A stretch of 64,000 nucleotides of DNA from Syngnathus acus (GCF_901709675.1 NC_051089.1:8493476-8557475); one strand, 5' to 3'. Shown: positions 55,301 through 64,000, numbered from the stretch's first letter. The notes: generated by a model not told the origin, from the letters alone. Numbers and translations: made by a program.

Positions 55301-58300
55301 GAAGAGACGAGCAGATATTTTTCCCGTCTTGACGTACAGACACGCAACAATACAATGCTACTGGTGTGTTCTGTCTCACCAGTTACTGATTGACAGAGGT
55401 AGGAGTAAATATCAAGTTGTAACCTTCAAGTCTCAAGCAAGTCACAAGTTATATTGGGGGAAAAAAAGCAAGTCGACTCATTCAATCATTTCTCGGTTAA
55501 GGCAAGTCGTAAGTCAAGTCTTGAAATCTTGCTCAGTCACAATTGGAATGATTAAGAAAAAAAAATCTCTAAAAGTCTCTAAAAGTTAAATCAACATAAA
55601 CATCTCTAAAAATTCAACCAACAACTTAAGAGCATGAAATAAATGTATCTACTTAAATTGGGTAAAATTCATTTTTTTTTTGTTTTAATGAGTGTCACAT
55701 TGTTACTGTGATGATGAATATCGAAATATGATGAATGTCAGAGTAAACATCTACAATGATTTGATTTATAAACTAGAATAAAATATGGAGAACAGACTCA
55801 TGATGAGAAAAGTACTCAAAGTACTCAAAGTCATAAATGTGAAAAAGTTCTGTTTGGGAGTTTGACTGGTAAATAACCTCAGTGGATGTGGTAGACTTTA
55901 GTTGCCTTCTGGGGTTAGAATACCCAAATCCTAATTTTTAATTTTCATTTCCAGGCGAGCTGCACCATCCGCTGAGTTCTCTGTTGACCGTACCCGTCAC
56001 CTCATGTCCTTCTTGACTATGCTGGGGCCCAGTCCCGACTGGAACGTGGGTCTATCTGCAGAGGACTTGTGCACCAAAGAGTGTGGATGGGTTCAAAGAG
56101 TCACCCAGGATCTCATCCCTTGGGATGCAGGCACTGACAGTGGGGTATCATACGAGGTCAGTGAGACACGTATAATCATCTTTAGGATATTTATGATGCT
56201 GTGCAGCGAGACAATTTGATATACCCGTCTCTGATTTGGATTGTGATGGATATTTACAGGAATGGCAGTCGGACATAACAAGGTTTGAGAGGGCAAGAAC
56301 AGAGAAAAAAAGATAGAACAGAGCAAAAGGCAACAATTGCTCAACATTAAAGTTATATAACAGCTGTGATGTTATGCAGGAGTTTCAATATTGTGTGGAC
56401 TGGGTAGGCAACACTATGAGGAAAGGGTGCAATGGGCAGCAAATAAGACGGGACAGTAGAGGACAGGAGAGGGGTAACGAGCCAGGCAGTTCAAAGTGGA
56501 GGTGGCTATGCAATGCAATTTGAGTGTAAATTAAAGGACAGTCCAGGAAGGTAATATAATCATGAAGGTTGCGATAGCAATTAGAAAGTGGCCCCACACC
56601 AGGTGACTAAATCCCATAGGCATGTATTTTCTGAAATATACAAGTGACAGCATCGTCACACATGTGTATCAGTCATTGGACGGCAAGAAAGCAAGCGGGT
56701 CCCACCTACCACCTATGAGAAGAAAACGGCTCTGGATTTTGTGTTTTGGGTCACACCCGGCCAATGAGAATGAGCCTGGCCTAAGGAGTCACGCTCGTGT
56801 GACTTGACTTTCCATCTCCCACCTTATTAGTATGATCACCGGGTTACCTGATTAGAAATTGGGGTCACTGCACTGTTATTTGTGTAGCCCACAGTGCAGT
56901 GTAGTGCATTAAAATTAGAGGGCATGTGAGGCTGGAAGGCTCACTAGTGACCTTCAGCCTGCCCCCACAGTACAAACCACATCCCCCGGGGGGGGGCCCT
57001 TCCAAAGCATGTACCTAAATGCATGTGGTGCTTTAAAAGGAATGGGGTATGGCTCGGGCAGTTTTATTCACAACAGCTTAATTGCTGATTTTGTCGATCC
57101 CCAGAACATGAGTTCTCGTCTATTCCAAGCTTCTTTTCAACTCAACTCACCCAAACTGCATTTCCTGCTCATAGATTTTCAATATTGAAGTGCTAACTAT
57201 TCACCTTTTTAAATCAAATCCTCCCACATTGAAGCATCCAGATCGGTATTCTGATTTGCTGTGCTCAAGGGCACACACTCATTATGCCGAAAGCATGACA
57301 TAATGCAGCGTTCAAGTTGAAAGTGATCGACCTGGCCGCCAAAAAAAGGTTACGGCGCCTTTGCTCGGGAGTTTGGAGAAAACAAATCAATGATAGTTTT
57401 TGTCTTCTCTCGTAATTTTCAGTGTATAATATGTGCATCTTATAAACCTGTGTGCTCAATAGAGCAAATTTTAGGACAATTGTATTTTACTTCCATCAGC
57501 AGTAGAATGGCATATAGATTACCAGCAAAGTAAGGACAGAGGAACAAAACATAAAATTTGCTGAAGATCCAGATGCCCTACCCTATCATTTTGAAAAAAT
57601 CTGACTCGTAAAATATATTATTACCACAGGTAGGACACTAGTGTTTGCCCTTTATGGCCTCTACTTTCAATCGAGTGCACTTGTTTCACACGATTTCAGA
57701 CCTTATCAAAGCACAGAAGTCACAAAAACTTGCTTTCTCCACTTCTTCCCCCCAAATAACCCTCCTCTCCCTCTCTTAGAAGCATTGTGACCTTGTCATT
57801 ACATTTCGTCTTCCTCTCCCCCCCTATTTCTGACTATCATTGCCTGCCTCACTTCTCCATATATGCACAGCCAATCTGCAACAAATCAAGCTTAATCATC
57901 TGCCATCAAAGAACTGACAAGGACGTCTTCCTGTCCTGCCATTTACTATGTGCCCTATGTCAACACTAAGAGATTTATTTATATGTGTAGACCAAATTCT
58001 GATTCCATGTTTGAAATCCTTGTTTTGTTTTTCATCAGTCTCCCAACAAGCCTACCGTTCCTGAAGATAAAATCCGTCCTCTGACCAGTCTGGACCATCC
58101 TCAGAGCCCTTTCTATGACCCTGAAGGAGGAGCTATCAGTCCTGTTGCCAAAGTCATAGTGGAACGTATTGCCAGAAAGGTTGGTTGGCATGCTAGTCAC
58201 ATGCCTGCACTCAACATAACAAAACAGCGGTATGATGCCAAACATGATGCAAGCGGTGAATTTCAGATGTACTTCACAGTTTTATTTTATTACCCAAACC

Positions 58301-61300
58301 TAATGCACCATCCCGCTCTGGCTAAAAACAAATTAGAAAATACATAAAAATTAAATTGGCTTCTCTTTATTTTACATTTTGCACATCAAAGTGGTGAGGA
58401 CGTGTTACGTGTTGCACTGGACAAAAAAAACACACATTTGTAAAGGTGGGTTGTGCCACTCTATTGCACCACTTGAAAAGAAAAAAAAATTGGTGAAAGA
58501 AATTTCAAATGGAAAATATATACCATGGTGCCTGTGTGATAAGTCAGTTTGATTTGGTGTCCTGGACAATGCGGGTTATTTTTTCTTTAAATTTATATTT
58601 TCTTATACTAAAGATAGATCAATGTGATTCTGCTGCCGCAGTAACAAATCCCCAGAAAAGCTTTGTGGCTTCTGGTGGTACTAAACAAACCAGTAAGATA
58701 AAACCAAAACATCAATACCTGCCGGGTATTGCCTGGCCGGCACAACCTTTGTAAAAGCGAGTCACTGAGGTGAAATAATCTTAAATCTCTGATATTTGGG
58801 TGGTTCACTCGCCTGACTCACCTTCTGTGCAAGGAGTGTGCTTTCAATTCCCACTGAGTAATGGTGTGAATGTGAATGGTTGTCAGTCTCTACATGTGCT
58901 CTGTGAGGGATTGGCGACCAGTTCAACTGGATAATGTAGAAAACGGATGAATTGGACGTAAGAATAAAAGCACTTGAGTGGCATCTAGAGGCAGGTTTCG
59001 GGATTTTAGATCAATTTCTGATGTACTAACCTTAGTCCATCTTGCCTCCTAACAAGTCTGCTTTATTTACTTTATCTGCCCTGCTTCTTATCATAGACCA
59101 GGTTAGAATAAACGATTCATAAAAAGAGTGTTCTGTTTAAATCCACAGGGCGAACAATGCAACATTGTGCCAGACAACGTGGATGACATTGTGGCGGATA
59201 TCGCCCAAGAGGAGAAAGATGAAGGTCTGTATCCAAACCATCTCTCGTTTACACTAAAAGCTTCGCTTTTGTAACGGGGCTTATAATGTCTCCATCATTA
59301 TTTCACACCCAGCAGACGACACCCCCGAGACCTGCATCTACTCCAACTGGTCTCCATGGTCAGCTTGCAGCTCAGCGACATGTGAAAAGGGCAAGCGGAT
59401 GAGGCAGAGGATGCTCAAGGCCCAGCTGGATCTCAGCGTTCCCTGTCCACACACGCAGGATTTTGAACCTTGCATGGGCCCGGGATGCAGTGACGAGGGC
59501 ACGTATTTGACAATTCAAGGTCACAGAGGAACAAAAAAAAAAAGCTTTAGATGACGAAGTCATCATTCTAGACAGTCAGTCTGAAGGATGACACCTGCCT
59601 ACACTCCTTTACAACCACTTAGATGTCTCACTCATTTTTATTGAGCGCTATAGATTATTGCTTTCTTTTTACAGTTTACAAAGTGAAGGGTTACAACCAT
59701 AATTTATTAGTGTGGTGCTATACATAGTCAGACATAAATTAGAAAGAATCTATTTTTTCTATGGTAAGCTTTTAAATTTATAGCTGCTTCAGTTAAAGAG
59801 CCTTTTAAATGTGCTTTTTCAATGTGAATTCTTTACAAAGTTTGTCCTCACTGCAAAGTATAATTTCACTTTCCGTGTTTAGATGCATCCACCTGTATGA
59901 TGTCAGAATGGATCACCTGGTCTCCATGTAGCGTGTCATGTGGGCAGGGCAGACGTTCCCGGGAACGTTACGTAAAGCAATTCCCAGATGACGGCTCAGT
60001 CTGCAATCTAACCACAGAGGAGACTGAAGATTGTGTTGTCAACGAACAATGCAGTAAGATCAAAACCTGCCTTTGTTATCGTCACACAATTTCTTGTCAG
60101 TTATTTTTAACAAATTTTCTCTGCTTTTCTTCAGCTCCCAGCAGCTGCCTAGTAACGGAATGGGGGGAATGGGATGCCTGCAGTGCCACTTGTGGTCTGG
60201 GTATGAAGAGAAGGGAGCGCATGGTAAAGATGCCTCCTGCTGATGGGTCCATTTGTGGAGCTGAGGTTCTTGAAGTGGAGAAGTGCATGATGCCAGAATG
60301 TCGTAAGTAAATGAGCAAAGCATTACGAATATGGCAGTGGTACTCAAAATGATTTACACTTAGCTCTCAAAGTACCAACTTAATGTTCATCATTAGCAGC
60401 GTAGCAAGCTGAAGTGTTTATCCAAAATGAGGCAAAGGCTTTTTCCTATTTAATTTTTTATCAATAAGTAAATAATAATTAAAAATGTGCATCCACCCTC
60501 ACATATTTTTATTTCATTTGTTAATATTAATATTTCATATATTATATGACTATATATGTATATATATATATAATATTTCATGCTGGTGTAGTGATGTAAG
60601 ATTTCATCCCACCATAGCTTTTTTTAAAGATAAAATATGTTTTCCCATGTATAGATACAATTCCTTGCATGCTGACAACATGGTCTGACTGGAGCGATTG
60701 CAGCGTCACATGTGGGAAAGGCCTACGAACACGCCAGCGGATGCTCAAATCGCCTGTTGAGCTAGGAGAATGCACCGAAGAGTTGGATCAGGTGGAGAAG
60801 TGCATGCTACCGGAATGTCGTAAGTTGTCAATATTTGACATGTCAGCACATTATACACTCACTTGGCATCAAACTTTAGTGCACTCAAGAGCAAAAAGGT
60901 ACAATACATTTAAAGTTCTGCTCTTACTGCTTTTACTTGCGAACATCAGATTCCAGTCTAATCTCGTCTGCCAGCCATCAGTATTGCGAACAGAAAGGAG
61001 TTCAGAGCTGATCCTTGATGCTGTCCCACCTCCATTTTAAACTTCTCTGTCACTTTCACATCAAAGCACACCTCACCACTAATCTGCTTCTCTCATATGT
61101 CCTGTACTATTCCGAAATAGTACTTCTCCAGATTCAGTATGATAGTTCCTCTTCACGTATCCTGTCATAGCCAACAAAGACACGATTCAGCTCCTGCTGA
61201 TCCTGAATTCCTCTATCAACACCTTGAAAGCAAAATTATTGCTCTTTTCAAGCAGGATCAAGCCTAGTCTTTTCTGCCAGTCACAGTTTCAGGTTTCTGA

Positions 61301-61988
61301 ACTATCAGGGATAGCCTTGCTGTTAGCTGTGTTTTAAAAGTATTTCATTTTAGATGCTTGAATTAGCTGAGGTCAATGTAATATCTGTTTTTTTAAATGT
61401 TTTTGTTCACTTGTCAGCCATAGACTGTGTCATGTCCGACTGGAGCGAGTGGTCCGAGTGCAATAAGTCCTGCGGCAAAGGCCACACCATCAGGACTCGC
61501 ACAGTGACGTTGGAGCGTCAGTTTGGAGGTGACCACTGTCCTGAAAGCATCCAGAGGAAAAAGTGTAAGATAAGGAAGTGCACCAGAGGAGGACAAGGGA
61601 ACAGCGATGAGAAGAAACGACGCAGGGAGCAGCGAGAAAAAAAGAGGAGCAGCAAACAGGGCAGAACTGAGGTCGCTGCTGAGCATCCAGGTTGGCCTCT
61701 TTTTATTTCATTGTCATTTAATCAACCATCGTGTTACCAACAATAGATGTATTATTGTATTCATATCTTTAAAAGACAAACAGATCAAATCTATTCAACA
61801 AACCTCTTTCTGTCAATCGTCAAGGATGTAAAATGCGTCCGTGGTCAAATTGGACGGAATGCACCAAAGTGTGCGGAGGAGGAATTCAAGAACGGCTCAT
61901 GACTGTGAAGCAAAGGTTCAAGACTGCACAATTGTCCAGCTGCAAGGACAGGAAGGAGATCCGAGCTTGCAACGTGCATCCCTGCTAG
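26388..61988 (+). CDS. spon1: Spondin-1 (F-spondin), complete coding region in 16 exons
   Basis: Exons: 26388-26619, 27715-27821, 31668-31801, 36572-36645, 36988-37110, 38285-38434, 52991-53055, 55955-56156, 58039-58179, 59149-59224, 59316-59498, 59883-60053, 60135-60302, 60655-60819, 61418-61690, 61825-61988. The total is 2,428 nt; minus one extra base in exon 6 this gives 808 residues plus stop, against 807 in human SPON1. Order: signal peptide (about 1-26), reelin-type domain (about 40-190), spondin-N domain (about 195-400), then six TSRs from about residue 440. F-spondin is a secreted, heparin-binding matrix protein first found in floor plate; it guides commissural axons and binds APP and lipoprotein receptors of the ApoER2 type. 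The start is the first in-frame ATG, with A at -3 and G at +4. Teleosts have two co-orthologues, spon1a and spon1b; which one this is cannot be told here. The frame breaks once, in exon 6. Confidence 0.96.
26700..26790. repeat. Dispersed LINE/SINE-type tail (AAGTCAAGTTTATTTGTATAGCCC family)
   Basis: It contains AGTCAAGTCAAGTTTATTTG then TATAGCCCTAAATCACAAGCAG and CAAAGGGCTTCACA. This is a very common teleost dispersed repeat tail. It lies in spon1 intron 1, about 80 bp after the donor. Confidence 0.65.
26970..27056. repeat. (CCTT)n microsatellite
   Basis: About 21 tandem CCTT units lie in spon1 intron 1. Frames across it encode only artificial LPSF or RKEG repeats. Confidence 0.97.
27715..27821 (+). 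CDS. spon1: spon1 exon 2 (reelin domain)
   Basis: The acceptor is CCATCCAG and the donor is GTAGGA. It encodes VTLFATNPSYFRGFTLIALK followed by an acidic stretch ending GNFQ. SYFRGFTLIAL is a strongly conserved strand of the reeler/spondin domain. Confidence 0.94.
30808..30985. repeat. Local diverged tandem duplication
   Basis: AAATATGCTTCTCAGTGTGG followed by TTTCAAAAATATGTCCTTGC (about 30811-30850) recurs as AAATATACTCTCCAGTGTGG followed by TTTGAAGAGTATGTCCTCAC (about 30936-30975). Both are followed by CGCATA and then CACA-rich sequence. It is a two-unit repeat with a period of about 125 bp. Confidence 0.55.
31668..31801 (+). CDS. spon1: spon1 exon 3 (reelin domain)
   Basis: It encodes IIDEEETQYMINCPPAVTEG and then TPRRRTSIQVFWTAPPSGSG, matching vertebrate spondin-1 closely. 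The domain cysteines are present (NCP and GCV). It ends in phase 2 before GTATGT. Confidence 0.95.
32396..32470. repeat. Fragment resembling a fish CR1/L2-type LINE or V-SINE 3' region
   Basis: TTCCATCCATCTGTCCGTCC then AGTTTCCATTGCTGCTTATCC resembles the teleost CCATCCATTTTCTATACCGCTTATCC repeat tail, diverged. A piece of apparently similar type lies in the other orientation at 58.85 kb. Confidence 0.4.
34543..34648. repeat. (CT)n-(CA/CG)n compound microsatellite
   Basis: TCTCTC/CCTCTCC runs pass into GCGCGCACACACACACGCACGCACGC. It lies in spon1 intron 3. Confidence 0.95.
36572..36645 (+). CDS. spon1: spon1 exon 4
   Basis: This short exon (74 nt) encodes ASIVQKKIIYFQDEGSLTKK then MCEK, the end of the reelin-type domain. 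The acceptor is TTGTGCAG and the donor is GTAAGA. It ends in phase 1. Confidence 0.94.
36988..37110 (+). CDS. spon1: spon1 exon 5 (start of spondin-N domain)
   Basis: It encodes DKPLLDCCACGTAKYRVTFY then GNWSEKIHPKDYP. CCACGTAKY-x-x-TFYGNWS is the entry to the spondin-N domain. The donor is GTAAGC at 37111, and phase 1 leaves a single C. Confidence 0.95.
37279..37347. repeat. (TC)n microsatellite with GCTCTCTC units
   Basis: A long TC run ends in four or five GCTCTCTC units. It lies in spon1 intron 5. Confidence 0.95.
38285..38434 (+). CDS. spon1: spon1 exon 6, carrying a +1 frameshift
   Basis: Joined to exon 5, the frame reads RRANHWS up to about 38303, exactly as in other spondin-1 proteins. 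The conserved continuation AI-IGASHSKNYVLWEYGG is read one base later, from 38306. One A of AA at 38304-38305 is extra. Read literally, the frame runs to TGA at 38368-38370. The rest of the exon (VAELGSPVKMEEEIRQK) and its donor GTAAGA are sound and end on a codon boundary, as exon 7 requires. The exon is 150 nt where 149 is needed. An assembly or sequencing indel is the simplest cause. Confidence 0.85.
41180..41800 (-). mobile_element. Decayed non-LTR retrotransposon endonuclease (LINE fossil)
   Basis: On the - strand three ordered pieces resemble LINE apurinic-type endonucleases. Near 41660 an FTETW-like motif appears after a one-base slip. Near 41535 there is an INNRWC-like stretch. Near 41360-41250 the reading AAGDFNRCNLRAALPKYQ is followed by PARGTN, matching the GDFNxCxL...LPKY...TRG motif. 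Stops and frameshifts interrupt the frame. No reverse transcriptase part is legible nearby. The clade is unresolved. Confidence 0.65.
41857..41886. repeat. (ATT)n microsatellite
   Basis: A short imperfect ATT array in spon1 intron 6. Confidence 0.8.
44580..44623. repeat. (TG/CG)n microsatellite
   Basis: Alternating GTGTGT and GCGTGCGTGC, a purine-pyrimidine alternation that can favour Z-DNA. It lies in spon1 intron 6. Confidence 0.9.
46130..46460 (+). repeat. GC-rich LTR- or promoter-like repeat fragment
   Basis: A GC-rich island sits within AT-rich intron 6. It starts near CTGTCACATCTCCAGTCCGC, contains a tandem 10-mer duplication (CGGCGCTGAT twice), then GTATATAGAC, a TATA-like element, and a C/T-rich tail with repeated CTGCCTTG-type words. 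The organisation resembles the 5' region or LTR of a fish retroelement. No coding region, primer binding site or second LTR was found. Confidence 0.35.
50152..50180. repeat. (TTTA)n microsatellite
   Basis: A short ATTTATTTATTTATTT tract in spon1 intron 6. Confidence 0.85.
52991..53055 (+). CDS. spon1: spon1 exon 7 (spondin-N domain)
   Basis: This 65-nt exon encodes GDDVLTVIKMKAQWPAWQPL NV. The acceptor is TTTTTCAG and the donor is GTAAGT. It matches the VLTVIKAKAQWPAWQPLNV segment of the family. Confidence 0.93.
55955..56156 (+). CDS. spon1: spon1 exon 8 (spondin-N domain core)
   Basis: It encodes AAPSAEFSVDRTRHLMSFLT then MLGPSPDWNVGLSAEDLC, TKECGWVQ and DLIPWDAGTDSGVSYE. GPSPDWNVG and PWDAGTDSG are hallmarks of the spondin-N (FS2) domain. 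The acceptor is TTTCCAG and the donor is GTCAGT. It ends in phase 0. Confidence 0.96.
56440..56665 (+). repeat. Dispersed repeat, copy B
   Basis: Same family as 18090-18275, same orientation, with shared blocks in the same order. It lies in spon1 intron 8. The family is unknown; this copy is not simple sequence and has no coding frame. Confidence 0.5.
58039..58179 (+). CDS. spon1: spon1 exon 9
   Basis: It encodes SPNKPTVPEDKIRPLTSLDH then PQSPFYDPEGGAI and VIVERIARK, the end of the spondin-N domain. It is phase 0 at both ends. The donor is GTTGGT. Confidence 0.95.
58855..58955. repeat. Fish LINE/SINE 3' region fragment
   Basis: GAATGTGAATGGTTGTCAGT then CTCTACATGTGC and GATTGGCGACCAGTTCAA resembles the abundant teleost element GAATGGTTGTTTGTCT...GATTGGCTGGCGACCAGTTCAGGGTG. 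It continues to an AACGGATGAAT tail. It lies in spon1 intron 9. Confidence 0.6.
59149..59224 (+). CDS. spon1: spon1 exon 10 (acidic linker to the TSRs)
   Basis: It encodes GEQCNIVPDNVDDIVADIAQ then EEKDE, an acidic linker conserved in spondin-1. The donor is GTCTGT, and it ends in phase 1. Confidence 0.94.
59316..59498 (+). CDS. spon1: spon1 exon 11 (TSR1)
   Basis: It encodes TCIYSNWSPWSACSSATCEK then GKRMRQRMLKAQLD and CMGPGCSDE. WSPW is a likely C-mannosylation site. The acceptor is a tandem CAGCAG at 59310-59315, so use of the first AG would add one Ala. The frame requires the exon to end at 59498, where the intron starts GCACGT: a GC donor. Confidence 0.92.
59883..60053 (+). CDS. spon1: spon1 exon 12 (TSR2)
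   Basis: It encodes STCMMSEWITWSPCSVSCGQ then GRRSRERYVKQFPDDGSVC and VVNEQC. The WxxW and CSxSCG motifs are intact, and all six TSR cysteines are present. It is phase 1 at both ends. Confidence 0.95.
60135..60302 (+). CDS. spon1: spon1 exon 13 (TSR3)
   Basis: It follows an 81-bp intron. It encodes SSCLVTEWGEWDACSATCGL then GMKRRERMVKMPPADGSIC and CMMPEC. The family motifs are complete. The donor is GTAAGT, and it is phase 1 at both ends. Confidence 0.95.
60540..60577. repeat. (TA)n microsatellite
   Basis: A short TATATA tract in spon1 intron 13, about 80 bp before the acceptor. Confidence 0.85.
60655..60819 (+). CDS. spon1: spon1 exon 14 (TSR4)
   Basis: It encodes TIPCMLTTWSDWSDCSVTCG then KGLRTRQRMLKSPVELGEC and CMLPEC. 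It has a WSDWSDC core and basic strand residues (RTRQR), typical of heparin-binding TSRs. It is phase 1 at both ends. Confidence 0.95.
61418..61690 (+). CDS. spon1: spon1 exon 15 (TSR5 and basic linker)
   Basis: It encodes IDCVMSDWSEWSECNKSCGK then GHTIRTRTV and CPESIQRKKCKIRKC. A long Lys/Arg-rich linker (EKKRRREQREKKRSSKQG) follows before TSR6. In rat F-spondin, plasmin cleaves around TSR5/TSR6; the basic linker here is a likely equivalent (inference). The donor is GTTGGC. Confidence 0.94.
61825..61988 (+). CDS. spon1: spon1 exon 16 (TSR6 and stop)
   Basis: It encodes CKMRPWSNWTECTKVCGGGI then QERLMTVKQRFKTAQLS and CKDRKEIRACNVHPC, ending at TAG 61986-61988. The C-terminal NVHPC is identical to that of human SPON1. 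Confidence 0.95.
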
Positions 61989-62820
61989 GAAGGATAACGT
62001 GGGAACAAGACCCAGGAATTGTATGTTGTCACACAATGGCCCAGTGCACTCTATTTAGGGCTCTGATGGCACTCTTTTGTCATTTACTACACATCGGCTA
62101 TAATAAAAGTAAAATTCTGTTCATTTTACTGATTCTGACTGGGGGAATGAAAGGGGTTAGAATTTGAAGGTGTAATCATGCCCTCTGCTGTTCACTCAGG
62201 ACATTTTCCTGAGGCGTTACAATTCTAGCAGTGCAATCATATCGGTTTTGTTTTCATTCCATCGTCCCACTGAAGACTAACAGAAATTTGAAGGCAGCAT
62301 TAGTGTCTTATTTTTTGTTTTCAAGTTATCATCGGGAGATAAGCATGAAGATCAGCCACTTATAACAAGGCTGATTCTTCTGTGCTGTAGCTCTGATATA
62401 CTTTTGCAAAATTACTGTAAATGTGTTGTGGTACACGATGTCTTGGAACTATTCCAAATTGATTTAATAAGTAAATAACTAAGATTTCTCATGGTATTCT
62501 TAGCAATGCACAACAGTAATTTAAAGCACATGTGCCAAGCTGTCCCAATGTTTTTCACTGCCTTCTGTTGTTGTTTTAGGGTGTTTTAGGAATTTTTACT
62601 CAAAAGTGTTGTAAAGTAGATCCACCACATTTGGAATGGATATTATTTAACATTCATAAAGGTTTTTGTTTTTTTCAAGATTGTCTTAAGATTATCACCA
62701 AAGTGTTGGGTAGATGTTTTTAAAATGTTTTCCTCATCCCTTTTTCTCTTTTTTTCCCTCTAACATTATTTTGGAATAACATTACCTTTCCAATAAAAGT
62801 AAATGTGACAACTTGTCAAA
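61989..62820 (+). other. spon1: spon1 3' UTR with candidate poly(A) signals
   Basis: This is AT-rich non-coding sequence after the stop. AATAAA occurs at about 62103-62108 and again at 62792-62797. The latter is followed within 20-30 bp by a T/G-rich stretch, so it is the better candidate for the main cleavage site. Confidence 0.5.
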
Positions 62821-64000
62821 TGGATCTGTAGTTTTATTCGGAATGTTTAAAATTGTATGTGCTTTAAACATACTCACAAAAAAATCTTATACTAACTGTA
62901 TGTAAGTGTTTGGAAGTTAAATATATATAATGAGCCGTTTGCTGTACTTCTCTCGTTCAACCACAAGGTGTCACTGAGAAATAGTTTATTATTTCAAGAG
63001 TATTAGTCTGTACCATGATAACGGAATGTACATGTAATTGCTAATTATGTTTTATTTATCAATTGGTTGTTTTGGGCTGGAAAGATCATGCAAATCAACT
63101 GCCTCGTCAGTAACTGTGAAGGCTATTTGAACATGTTCATTCATAATTTTCTTGCAGAAATATAAAAGTCAATTCAGTAACCTCATCCACATAGGACCAA
63201 GGACTATTGTCACCTAAAAAATTGAATGTGTTTCTTCCACGAGTGAAATGCTGAAGACCCCCTCCCCCCACTTCCTTCTTCCCCCCTCCTCTTCACGGCG
63301 TAATAGCTGGGGGGCAGGGATGGTGTCATGCATTCTTCAATGTGGGGATTCAGGGTGAAATTTTCGATCCATCGCAATGCCAATCCTGTTTCCATGCCAA
63401 CACCAGCATACATGTGAAGGCTACACATTCCACAGGATTTGGAAACATCAAGGGTGAATTATTACAGCCGTGATTGAGCTACTAAAACACACACTGCTGG
63501 AGGAATTGAAACAAAAGGAAAGCCTTTTGTGAGGTTAGTCTTAGGGAGTCATGCGGTTGGAAATTCCTCTTTCACCTTTGTTTGAAGCTGCATCTCCAAA
63601 CTCAAAATAATCTCATTGATGACTTCATCCAAAAAATACACAACTACAATTAGCTTCATGCAAAGATAATTATCCATTTTTACCACCGCATCTTTTCAGT
63701 GTGTTTACAGAAGAATCGAATGGCTCCTGAACTCAATTCAGGATTTAACCAACCATTTGACCTCCAATTTGTTAGCAATTTGAAGAAGAAAAATCTCTCC
63801 ACATAAAACAATAGAACATTAAATAATCCATTCTGGTCACCATTATACTTTCTAGAATTTCTTTTATATGGCAAATGCATCACTTGTTATTGCCAACATG
63901 CTCAGATTCTATTTCAGAGCCAGATTGTAGAAAGTAGATGCAAGCATTGCATATATTAATCAGAGATGAAAAGGTATATGAATATTTCAAATCACCACCA
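62821..64000. other. Downstream flank of spon1
   Basis: AT-rich sequence with a short C/T-rich stretch near 63255-63295. I see no exon, RNA gene or recognisable repeat. Confidence 0.5.

Larger units (their letters stand above)
53056..58038 (+). other. spon1: spon1 introns 7 and 8
   Basis: Intron 7 (53056-55954) and intron 8 (56157-58038) surround exon 8. Intron 7 holds a low-complexity CAAGTC-rich stretch around 55.42-55.53 kb, of a kind common in fish repeats. Intron 8 holds repeat copy B. Nothing else is recognised. Confidence 0.6.

Noticed and set aside
26388-61988. spon1 as a pseudogene
   Set aside because: Only one base disturbs the frame; the other 15 exons, nearly all splice sites, the start and the stop are intact, so a sequence error is more likely.

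Overview
The window is nuclear DNA from a vertebrate, almost certainly a ray-finned (teleost) fish. It holds two multi-exon protein genes, both on the + strand, with GT-AG introns. Between and inside them lie microsatellites and fragments of dispersed repeats of fish type. There is no prokaryotic signal such as operons, CRISPR arrays or rRNA, and almost all the long open frames outside the exons are chance or simple-sequence frames. I cannot name the species.

Region 1 (1 to about 8.4 kb): the last nine visible exons (572-7450) of a KIAA1549-family gene, probably kiaa1549l. They encode the C-terminal 540 residues, a cytoplasmic tail, and end at a TAG codon at 7448-7450. The 5' part of the gene lies before the window.

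Region 2 (about 8.4 to 26.1 kb): an intergenic stretch with no supported gene. It contains a 1.36-kb structure (about 9051-10414) whose two arms are telomere-like minisatellites in inverted orientation, a decayed Tc1/mariner-like transposase remnant (11.6-12.1 kb), a non-LTR retrotransposon tail (17.04 kb), a dispersed repeat with a second copy at 56.5 kb, and a short reverse-transcriptase motif fossil (19.55 kb). AT and GATA microsatellites lie just before the second gene.

Region 3 (26.39 to about 62.8 kb): a complete spondin-1 (spon1, F-spondin) gene in 16 coding exons. It encodes a secreted matrix protein of about 808 residues: signal peptide, reelin-type domain, spondin-N domain and six thrombospondin type-1 repeats (TSRs). 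Fifteen exons are intact. Exon 6 carries one extra base (AA at 38304-38305) that breaks the frame inside a highly conserved stretch, so it is either an assembly error or a real frameshift. The intron after the first TSR exon appears to use a GC donor, and the intron before it ends in a tandem CAGCAG acceptor. The 14.6-kb intron 6 holds a decayed LINE endonuclease on the - strand and a GC-rich LTR- or promoter-like repeat.

Region 4 (62.8 to 64 kb): downstream flank with no supported gene. The two genes share strand but have no known joint function. Their human counterparts KIAA1549L and SPON1 both lie on 11p, so their proximity looks like retained synteny. I found no convincing evidence of a previously undescribed system; the best leads are the spon1 exon-6 frameshift, the GC-AG intron and the inverted telomere-like structure.
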